Assembly: GCA_964370095.1 (NCBI GenBank)
Contig: CAYJHJ010000058.1
Location: 1 to 13,523, forward strand
Length of the DNA: 13,523 nucleotides
Direction of reading: 5' to 3'
Source of the DNA: CAYJAZ01 sp964370095
GTDB lineage: Bacteria; Desulfobacterota; Desulfovibrionia; Desulfovibrionales; Desulfovibrionaceae
The notes under the pieces are model-generated. The model worked only from the letters and a program-made list of their open reading frames with translations. It had not been told where the DNA came from and made no database searches. Positions 7,901 to 13,523 of the stretch are shown in pieces. The first letter of the stretch is position 1. Each line of letters begins with the position of its first letter. The position numbers were made by a program, and so were the translations under genes.

Positions 7901-8687
7901 AATTGCAAGAGATTCTATTTTACGCGCAAGAAGAGCAAAAGGTGAAGGCCTAAATCTTGATGAAATATTAAAAGCAATAACAGGCACTGAAATGCCGCAA
8001 TGGGTGGATAAAAAAAGACTTAAAGAAGACCTTGGAATATGGCTTGGCAAAGCACATTCAACTCTTCATAGGCTTGGGCAAGTTGTAACGGTGGATAGTG
8101 CAAAAGAGCTTTTAGAACAAGGAATAAGCCCACAAACCTATTTAAAAGCTTTGCACCTTGGAAGGTTAACACTTGAAGATTTAGGCACTTTGCCTGAACT
8201 TGCTCCACTTATTCCATTGAAAAACCATGGCATTGATATAAGTGGTGAAAATGCTTTTTATTTGCGTACTCGGCTAAAAGCGGGCATTTTGCCTGAGGGT
8301 GTTAGCCCCAATGGCGAGCTGTATCATAAAACAAGCCTCACAGGTGAAAGCACTTTGCGTTTTCATGAAAGACTGCAAGATCAAGCTTCTTTGATAAAGG
8401 ATCTCACTCAAACAATATCTTCTATAAGCAGAAGCAAAGGGCAAAGCGAACGCCTTTTTCAAGCTCTTCAGCATGGCACTTATGCACCCATAGAAAGATA
8501 TTTTAAACTTATGGATAAAGATAACAGAATTACATCATATTCTATAGCTATGGCATGTGATCAAGCTACCGGAAATGTGCACATAGAAACTAATTTTATA
8601 GGCACAGGCTTTGATGGTGTATTTAGATATACTGTTATGCCTGACGGCAGTTATATGTATGATGCTTTTGACGTAAATTTATCCTAA
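4908..8687 (+). CDS. Giant helical protein A, putative type III secretion effector
   Basis: The protein has 1259 residues and is colinear with the one at 8982-12752. I recognise no known domain. It has no Sec signal peptide and no transmembrane segment; most of it looks alpha-helical and acidic, with a charged, possibly coiled-coil stretch at ~848-884. Residues 1-250 are ~84% identical to the paralog. Other conserved blocks are TDQKSMSRYMLEY (from 557), ALMQTVL, FYRG, RDSIL with LKAITG (~1000), AKELL..GI.P..YL (~1065-1100) and a C-terminal, probably beta-rich module (~1175-1259: SYSIA, TGNVHIE, DGSY.YD.FD.NL). The polar Ser/Thr-rich N-terminus and the CesT-like chaperone two genes downstream suggest type III export, the first ~100 residues carrying signal and chaperone site. 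This is inference; enzymatic activity and target are unknown. Expression should need sigma-54 and an activator. Confidence 0.8.
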   Translation: MPISFMDFVNQSRLSTSPLFINEDGDKLKSESSFSYFSFAKRADENNRTVAAFLNSIRNDPNYASFYSSAFDKFIRIEVAEGKPLTSSTVECMHKILERKKAEDDIEMTKIFIANLQKNGIISGELAEKLEKYAIENSDLVKGGNIDTVKAFLSRYFKSQRLFEVVKPLYFEEYMYVSEDKRAAFESYLESSGTLQEAIDKAFQNSTLEDLKDVKALLQPTIREAHEKIKPFLEALNDADARKLASEINNPKVIELIETMADAIKSGTIDKARAHNIFETLSQSITYTLNEAVSAKKALYSFLLQDKDTIGKVLAAHPYKEQLAGLESYAPFLEALKSKSRNGSINYEARIAQEELEAFISTQIDSFITDKQDLLLEYEAFISEQDEESPSLNFILFYSSRQFLDYMAPKGDFDLKDPTKFVRTVEDSIKFVHDIELFLAEIEKYAKEKGMFFKQAIKEIFNLVMEQTEVMYTASDLEGVYKELSRFLYELENLEGFAESENLANLQLLNSRRLQYILAIESALDAANESYQKLPDAVPMLMDMDLKEIRLQRYKLTDQKSMSRYMLEYCLLQGINLKDPESMFVDADGELVDGETSMVERPFLGIGVLYEQYQAPPTATYNILIQEMKKHVELGVFPDDYQLDFTKVNPYIFKKVISEVVSEYRKNLHKNESIDPQVVSSLIKQAIQTSFGTYINDSFSYILDLDLDKQSKIALMQTVLATGIQDKKCIDLWASLPDSDLSLRMSECKTSSDFAAFLPALIFELTKISIEAKDSLQKVLESLIDPATFYRGLFVMLREYAGLTAEHIEMLDKAISSESFENFEKVIASLGHGLDSQTSQLISGVKKRIAGIDQVESGKERLRLIQEERNDEEIRLDTLYKSSSAFCLQAQQLSLIIKNDIYGASRTGTDVEDVFMLIPDYIPVEKLSDISLGSCALVKRFFAPEVSEILIDPMKEALIRVNADISLASARTLTAVFNMLKMNLPDDIEESKIISIVSIARDSILRARRAKGEGLNLDEILKAITGTEMPQWVDKKRLKEDLGIWLGKAHSTLHRLGQVVTVDSAKELLEQGISPQTYLKALHLGRLTLEDLGTLPELAPLIPLKNHGIDISGENAFYLRTRLKAGILPEGVSPNGELYHKTSLTGESTLRFHERLQDQASLIKDLTQTISSISRSKGQSERLFQALQHGTYAPIERYFKLMDKDNRITSYSIAMACDQATGNVHIETNFIGTGFDGVFRYTVMPDGSYMYDAFDVNLS

Positions 8688-8731
8688 AATAAATAAATGC
8701 AGTAGAGTTTATGCTTTAGCAGTCCATAAGT

Positions 8732-8744
8732 GCCAACTTTGTTG
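8732..8744. promoter_or_regulatory. Putative activator site 1 upstream of the second giant gene
   Basis: GCCAACTTTGTTG (dyad CAAC-TTT-GTTG) differs from the copy at 4683-4695 by one base. It lies about 180 bp before the -24 element at 8910. Confidence 0.6.
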
Positions 8745-8774
8745 TGGGTGCAGGCTTGCTGGCTTTGAAATATC

Positions 8775-8787
8775 GCCAATATAATTG
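8775..8787. promoter_or_regulatory. Putative activator site 2 upstream of the second giant gene
   Basis: GCCAATATAATTG, followed by G, forms a perfect dyad CCAAT-ATA-ATTGG. It is 43 bp start-to-start after site 1 and differs from the copy at 4728-4740 by one base. The surrounding DNA has drifted much more, which suggests the motif is under selection. Confidence 0.6.
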
Positions 8788-8862
8788 GAAAATACTTTCT
8801 ATCTCAAATTATATTAAAAGCATAAATTTCTACTTATTTAATGAAGATATTTGACAAAAGTG

Positions 8863-8871
8863 TGCTATAAT
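8863..8871 (+). promoter_or_regulatory. Possible extended -10 sigma-70 promoter before the second giant gene
   Basis: TGC-TATAAT fits the extended -10 pattern TGnTATAAT exactly, but no -35 lies at the right distance: the nearby TTGACA at 8851-8856 is only 9 bp away. It could give the second gene and the chaperone a basal sigma-70 transcript. No counterpart is seen before the first giant gene. Confidence 0.35.
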
Positions 8872-8909
8872 GCTAGCTTTTAAAATGGTACATAGTGTGA
8901 AATCTTATA

Positions 8910-8925
8910 TGGCACACTCTTTGCT
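8910..8925 (+). promoter_or_regulatory. Sigma-54 (RpoN) promoter of the second giant gene and chaperone
   Basis: TGGCAC-ACTCT-TTGCT matches the -24/-12 consensus at all defined bases with the correct 5-bp gap. The start would be near 8936, about 46 nt before the ATG at 8982. The leader shares GCATAAAG and the GAGGTGTGTT ribosome binding region with the first giant gene. Confidence 0.85.
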
Positions 8926-8981
8926 ATGCATAAAGAGAATAATAACTTTGTAATAACTTAGAATAAAAATAGAGGTGTGTT

Positions 8982-11900
8982 ATGCCAATTAGTTTTATGG
9001 ACTTTGTCAACCAGGCAAAGCTTAGTACTTCTTCATTGTTCGTTGGTGAAGACGGTGATAAATTAAAAAGTGAAAGCAGTTTTTCTTATTTTAGTTTTGC
9101 AAAAAGAGCAGATGAAAATAATAGAACAGTAGCTGCTTTTTTGGATTCACTTAGGAATGATCCCAATTATGCCTCTTTCTATTCACCTGATTTTGATAGA
9201 ACTCTTAGGCTTGAAGTAGCAGAAGGAAAGCCACTTACTTCAGATGCAGTAGAACATATGCACAAAATGCTTGAAAGGCAAAAAGCTGAAGATGATATTG
9301 CGATGACAAAGGCTTTTATTGCTATTCTTCAAAAAAATGGTATTGTTTCAGGTGAATTAGCAGAAAAGCTTGAAAAATATGCCATAGAGAATGGCGATTT
9401 TGTTAAAGGCGGAAATATAGATACTGTAAAAGCTTTTCTTTCACGCTATTTTAAATCACAAGGACTGTTTGAAGTTGCAAAACCTCTTTATAGTGAAAGA
9501 GGTATGTTTGTAAGCGAAGATAAAAGAGCAGCCTTTGAAAGCTATTTGGAAAAGGCAGATACTTTACAAGAAGCCATTGATAAAGCTTTTGAAGATAGCA
9601 CTCTTGAAGACTTGAAAAATGTTGAAGCACTTTTACAGCCCACAATAAGAGAAGCCCATGAAAAAATTAAGCCTTTTCTTGAAGCTTTAGATGATGCAGA
9701 TGCACGAAAACTTGTAAGTGAAATAAAAAATTCTAAAGTATTATCGGTTGTTGAAACAATTGCGGATGCAATAAAGCATGGCCTTCTTGATAAAACAAAA
9801 GCATATAAATTTTTTGAAAGTATGTTAGGAAACAAATCTTTTATGTCAGGCATAACAATGCAAGCCAAAGAAGCTTTATATCGATTGCTGTTTCAAGATG
9901 AAGATATTATAAAAAGAGTTCTTGATAGCCATCCAGAGAAAGAAAAGCTTAGCGGGCTTGAAAGTTATGGACCATTTTTAGGTTTGCTTGCGCAACCACG
10001 CGTACTTTATAGTATTGATTATAAAAAGCCTATAAATCCTGATGAACTAAGAACAGCAATATATAAGCAAATTACTGCTTTTTTGGAAGGCAAAGATGAA
10101 ATTATAGCTGAATATGCCAGCTTTCTTGAAGGCTTAGATAAAAGCCGCCCGCCTATAGACTTCACTTTATTTTATACGTCTAAAAAATTATTAAAGTATA
10201 TTGAAGCAGATGCTAAAGGCCTTCCTTTTGGAAAGGTTTCCTTTGATCCTACTGCTGCAGAGTCTTCACAATTTGTGCATAATTTGGCAGACTTTATAAA
10301 GCAAAGCCAAGAGTATGCAAAAAGAAGATTTATTACTCATTCCGATGCTATGAGCGAAGTGCTTGAACTTGTTATGGCACAAACGAAATATATTTATGAT
10401 GATGCAGGTTTTACATTCATAAGTGCACACTTTTCTCGCTTTTTAGACGAGCTTTTAAACTGTGAAACCGCACCTGAATTTGCAAAAATGCCCGATATAG
10501 ACGAGCTTAAGTATAAATCTATTTTGTTTTCTGATGCTGTTAGGGCATGTTTAGATGCTGTTAGAAAAAGTTATTCTTCTCAAAGTCATTATAGCCTCGG
10601 ACTTATGGAACGTATGAGAGCAAGGCCTAATGCAGAATATAAAATCACAGATCAAAAAAGTATGTCTAGGTATATGCTTGAATATAGCCTTATGCAAGGT
10701 GTTCAGCTAAGATCGCCTAATGTTTCTTATAGGAATACTGATGGCACCTATACTGAATCTGAAGTAAAAGAAATTGCAAAAGCTTATGTGGGCACATTTT
10801 CTTATAATGAAACATATAAAACTCCACCACGCAAAGTAACACGTTTACTAGAATTTGAGATTTGGGAACATGAAAGAGCGGGCACTTTCCCATTTGGTTA
10901 TGGCTTAGACTTTAGTAAGGCAAATCCTATGGTTTTTTCTGGTGAAGTGGAAGGAGCTATTAAGAAATACAGAGAAAGCCTTCACCCAAATGAAAGCTTA
11001 AATCCAGATTTGGTCAATCCTCTTATAGAAGCAGCAATAAAGAAAAAAATTGATGTTTTAGTGAACGATGGTTTTCAATATATTTTAAGACTAGATGTAG
11101 ACAAAGCATGTAAAAAAGCCTTGATGCAAACTGTGTTAACTACAGGTATTGTAGACCATACTTGTATTGATTTTTGGGCAAGCTTAATAAAACCGGAAAT
11201 AACAGAAGCTTTGAGTTTAAGTGCAAAATATCCTCAATCTTGCTATGGACTTGCTGAGACTGCTCTACACACAATAACAGCTTATATAGCTTCAAAAAGC
11301 ATTTTGGATGGCCCTTTAGATAAAATCAGTGATCAAACTGAGTTTTATCGTGGAATGTTTTTCATGATAAAAGAATTTTTAGCTTTCAAAGAAGAAGATA
11401 TGCATAAGCTTGATCTTGCTTTTGAATCAGAAGAATTTTTGAAATTAGAAAAAATGGTAACTTCACTATACTTTGAGTCTGAAGAAAGAGTCAAAGCTAT
11501 GATGAGCAGTATAATCAGTCGTGTAGAAAGCTCAGAAGAAAATAAAGGTAAAAAAACAACTTTGGAAATGATTGAAAGCGAAAAAACTGAAGAAGAAAAA
11601 CTTTTACTTCAAAACCTTAAAAACACATCATTTTTTTGCTTTGCTTTTTTGCAAAATACTAACTTTATGAAAAATGAAATTGACAGGGTAGTAAAAGCAC
11701 AAGATTCAGATGCCGGATATTCTCAAATGCCTGAATTTGCAGTTTTGGAATCTCTTGATGATATTGTGCCGGATCATGCACTGGTTTTGGAAAGATTTCT
11801 GCCTTCCTCTATGCTTGCTTTCGTGCTAGATCCGCTCAGAAAAGATCTTTGCGATAGAAAGATTTCTCTTCCTATTAGAGAGGCAAAAATATTAAGCTCA

Positions 11901-12752
11901 GCTTTTGAAACATTAAAATCCGGTTTACCTGCCGGCGTGGAAGAAGTAAAGATAACTTCAATTATTGCTTTGACTCGTGATTCAATTTTGCAAGCCTCCA
12001 AAGCCAAAAAAGCTCCTTTGAATTTAGGTGATATCATGAAAGCTATTACCGGTTCAGATATTACTCAAGACATGAGTAAAAGAAGGGTTCAAAGCAAACT
12101 TGGGCGATGGCTTGAGCGCTCATACAAAGCAATAGAAAAGCTTGGGCATGATGTTGATATTGACAGTGCCAAAGAATTGCTAAAAAGAGGAATTACGCCA
12201 ACTGCTTATTTGCAAGCAATGCAAAGTGGCAAACTGCAGATAGAAGATATTGGCTCTTTACCTCCTCTTGCTGAAGCTAGGCCGTGGAAAAAACTTGAAC
12301 TTGATGTAGATGCTGACCCAAGGTTTTTTAGGCATCTTCACCTCAAAACAGGCATTTTGCCCGCAGATATAAGCCCAAGCGAAGATTTGTATAATAGGGG
12401 TTTTGCGGCTGTTGCTGCTTCAGATTTACGTGATAGAATGGATAACTCAAAAGCACTTATGAAAGATCTTGTAAAAACAATATCCGGTTTAAGTTCAAGC
12501 ACAAAACAAAGAGAGCGTATTTTTCAAGCATTAGAACATAGCACTTATAAGACTTTGGAAAGATATTTTAGTCTAATGGCAGGTAAACATAAAGTAAGAT
12601 CTTATTCCATAGCAATAGCAAGTGATAAGGCAACAGGTAATGTGCATATTGAAGTAAACTTTAAAGGAACAGGCGGTAAAGGTGTGTTTAAGTATACTAT
12701 AGCAACTGATGGTAGCTATACTTATGATAAGTTTGACATAAATTTAAGATAA
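8982..12752 (+). CDS. Giant helical protein B, putative type III secretion effector
   Basis: The protein has 1256 residues and is paralogous along its full length to the protein at 4908-8687; for example TDQKSMSRYMLEY begins at 556 here and 557 there. AGAGG lies 6 bases before the ATG. There is no Sec signal, no membrane segment and no catalytic motif that I recognise. Residues 1-250 are close to identical to protein A, whereas ~250-550 and ~590-690 are strongly diverged with several small insertions or deletions. The C-terminal module (~1170-1256: RIFQALEHSTY, SYSIAIASDKATGNVHIE, DGSYTYDKFDINL) is again conserved. A charged, possibly coiled-coil stretch lies at ~848-883. The CesT-like chaperone starts 21 bp after the stop, the classic effector-chaperone layout. 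Type III effector is a contextual inference; a large structural or surface protein handled by the same chaperone is the main alternative. Confidence 0.8.
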   Translation: MPISFMDFVNQAKLSTSSLFVGEDGDKLKSESSFSYFSFAKRADENNRTVAAFLDSLRNDPNYASFYSPDFDRTLRLEVAEGKPLTSDAVEHMHKMLERQKAEDDIAMTKAFIAILQKNGIVSGELAEKLEKYAIENGDFVKGGNIDTVKAFLSRYFKSQGLFEVAKPLYSERGMFVSEDKRAAFESYLEKADTLQEAIDKAFEDSTLEDLKNVEALLQPTIREAHEKIKPFLEALDDADARKLVSEIKNSKVLSVVETIADAIKHGLLDKTKAYKFFESMLGNKSFMSGITMQAKEALYRLLFQDEDIIKRVLDSHPEKEKLSGLESYGPFLGLLAQPRVLYSIDYKKPINPDELRTAIYKQITAFLEGKDEIIAEYASFLEGLDKSRPPIDFTLFYTSKKLLKYIEADAKGLPFGKVSFDPTAAESSQFVHNLADFIKQSQEYAKRRFITHSDAMSEVLELVMAQTKYIYDDAGFTFISAHFSRFLDELLNCETAPEFAKMPDIDELKYKSILFSDAVRACLDAVRKSYSSQSHYSLGLMERMRARPNAEYKITDQKSMSRYMLEYSLMQGVQLRSPNVSYRNTDGTYTESEVKEIAKAYVGTFSYNETYKTPPRKVTRLLEFEIWEHERAGTFPFGYGLDFSKANPMVFSGEVEGAIKKYRESLHPNESLNPDLVNPLIEAAIKKKIDVLVNDGFQYILRLDVDKACKKALMQTVLTTGIVDHTCIDFWASLIKPEITEALSLSAKYPQSCYGLAETALHTITAYIASKSILDGPLDKISDQTEFYRGMFFMIKEFLAFKEEDMHKLDLAFESEEFLKLEKMVTSLYFESEERVKAMMSSIISRVESSEENKGKKTTLEMIESEKTEEEKLLLQNLKNTSFFCFAFLQNTNFMKNEIDRVVKAQDSDAGYSQMPEFAVLESLDDIVPDHALVLERFLPSSMLAFVLDPLRKDLCDRKISLPIREAKILSSAFETLKSGLPAGVEEVKITSIIALTRDSILQASKAKKAPLNLGDIMKAITGSDITQDMSKRRVQSKLGRWLERSYKAIEKLGHDVDIDSAKELLKRGITPTAYLQAMQSGKLQIEDIGSLPPLAEARPWKKLELDVDADPRFFRHLHLKTGILPADISPSEDLYNRGFAAVAASDLRDRMDNSKALMKDLVKTISGLSSSTKQRERIFQALEHSTYKTLERYFSLMAGKHKVRSYSIAIASDKATGNVHIEVNFKGTGGKGVFKYTIATDGSYTYDKFDINLR

Positions 12753-12773
12753 AATTGTAATAAGGAGAAATAT

Positions 12774-13262
12774 ATGGAAGCCAAAGACTATATTGAAGCT
12801 TTAGCAAAAGAATTGGGGAAAGATTTTCAGCTTGATGAAAATGGCACACTTTTATTAGAGATTGATTCTGTGCCACTGGTTATGCAATGGCGCTCTTTAA
12901 GCATGCTTTTTCATGTGCAGATGCCTCTTGGTGAGGTAAGCTTTAGGGCAAAAAGGTTAGTGCTTGAAAAATTAATTTCAGCAAATTTTATGGCTATTGA
13001 AACATTAGGCTCTTTTATAAGCTATAATGAAGAAGTGGGCACTGCATTCTTAGAAAGCTTTATCCATGTGCAGGGCACCGGTTATAATGAATTTATACAA
13101 GCTGTTGAAGAATTTGTGCGTGTTGTTGATGCGTGGCGAACACGTTTGGATGAAATAAATAATGAATGTGTTAAAACTATTGAAGAAATGGCAGGGAATT
13201 TACTCGATTCACAAGATAATGATGAAGAAATAGAAGATAATAGTAATTTTATTAAAGTTTAA
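12774..13262 (+). CDS. CesT-family (class I) type III secretion chaperone-like protein
   Basis: The protein has 162 residues, small and acidic. AGGAG (12763-12767) stands 6 bases before the ATG. The order of elements fits class I effector chaperones of the CesT/SycE type: N-terminal helix (~1-16), beta strands with a conserved-type turn (DENGTLLLEIDSVPLVMQW, ~21-39; SMLFHVQMPLG, ~43-53), a helix carrying LEKLISANF (~64-72), strands through ETLGSFISYNEEVGTAFLESFIHV (~76-99), then a long C-terminal helix with W121 (~104-127). An unusually acidic tail (~144-157) follows. Such proteins dimerise, bind the first ~100 residues of effectors in the cytosol and deliver them to the secretion ATPase. Position right after a giant gene implies that is its client; the near-identical N-terminus of the other suggests it may serve both. 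The fold assignment is by eye. Confidence 0.72.
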   Translation: MEAKDYIEALAKELGKDFQLDENGTLLLEIDSVPLVMQWRSLSMLFHVQMPLGEVSFRAKRLVLEKLISANFMAIETLGSFISYNEEVGTAFLESFIHVQGTGYNEFIQAVEEFVRVVDAWRTRLDEINNECVKTIEEMAGNLLDSQDNDEEIEDNSNFIKV

Positions 13263-13320
13263 TTCTATTAAAACCAGTTGATTGATATTTTTTTCACAAT
13301 ATTAAATTTACTTTTATTCT

Positions 13321-13365
13321 AAGCTCATAACAGTTTGTAAAAAGCTATTATGAGCTTATTTTTTT
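13321..13365 (+). terminator. Rho-independent terminator of the effector-chaperone unit
   Basis: A perfect 10-bp stem AAGCTCATAA (13321-13330) / TTATGAGCTT (13348-13357) with a 17-nt loop is followed by A and seven T (13359-13365). It lies 58 bp after the chaperone stop codon and closes the transcript begun at the sigma-54 promoters. Confidence 0.88.
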
Positions 13366-13523
13366 GCGGATTTTCTCTTTATTAGCATATTTTTTGTTGA
13401 CAAATTTTATACAATAATGTAACTTTTTAACAATTAGAAAAATAAGATAAGTATTTTTTTTGTTTTTTTGGTTAAATGTTACGGATAACGTGATTTTTTG
13501 CACTAAGTAGGTAAAAAGCACAA
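13366..13523. other. AT-rich non-coding right edge
   Basis: No gene or start codon with a ribosome binding site is visible. A perfect TTGACA at 13397-13402 has only a poor -10 (TAACTT, 17 bp later), so a promoter for a gene beyond the window is possible but not called. Confidence 0.4.

Noticed and set aside
8851..8871. TTGACA followed by TATAAT upstream of the second giant gene as a sigma-70 promoter
   Set aside because: The spacer is only 9 bp, far too short. Only the extended -10 part is kept as a weak candidate.
5377..12037. Many short leftward open frames inside the two giant genes
   Set aside because: They are antisense shadows: no ribosome binding sites, no plausible composition, and similar ones recur at paralogous positions (5377-5571 and 9451-9645) simply because the sense strands are homologous.
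6127..12847. Other TGGCAC hexamers inside coding regions (for example near 6127, 8473, 10741, 12841)
   Set aside because: None is followed by TTGC at the required 5-bp distance, so they are not sigma-54 promoters.
13397..13425. Promoter at the right edge
   Set aside because: TTGACA is perfect but the best -10 at proper spacing, TAACTT, matches only 3 of 6 positions.
1..13523. tRNA or rRNA genes, insertion sequences, CRISPR arrays or a phage attachment site
   Set aside because: I saw no cloverleaf-like sequence, transposase, regularly spaced repeats or integrase anywhere in the window.

Overview
The window is very AT-rich bacterial DNA from a Gram-negative organism: it carries autotransporter-type outer-membrane barrels, a lipoprotein signal peptide, sigma-54-type promoters and a CesT-like type III secretion chaperone. 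Low GC together with type III secretion, autotransporters and sigma-54 control would fit a host-associated member of the Desulfovibrionaceae such as Lawsonia or a relative. That is a guess from style; nothing here fixes the species.

Left part (1-3788): the 3' end of a rightward autotransporter-like gene (1-105) faces a complete leftward autotransporter (694-2454). Their last 34 residues are clearly homologous and both end in nearly the same terminator hairpin, so they look like a duplicated pair in convergent orientation. The 588 bp between them has no convincing gene but holds a near-consensus orphan promoter with a dyad. Next come two leftward membrane-protein genes: mntP (manganese efflux) and a four-helix, histidine-containing protein resembling DUF4405/cytochrome b-type proteins.

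Middle (4025-4659): a perfect-consensus sigma-70 promoter drives a small ankyrin-repeat lipoprotein.

Right part (4683-13365): this is the most distinctive region. Two tandem paralogous genes encode soluble, mostly helical proteins of 1259 and 1256 residues that match no family I recognise. A CesT-type secretion chaperone starts 21 bp after the second. Each giant gene has its own textbook sigma-54 -24/-12 promoter, and upstream of each lie two copies of a 13-bp motif, GCCAAYWTWRTTG, 43-45 bp apart, which look like enhancer sites for one activator. I infer a co-regulated type III effector pair with a chaperone that may serve both, since the first ~250 residues are about 84% identical while the middles have diverged. 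A strong terminator closes the unit at 13321-13365, and the last 158 bp appear non-coding.
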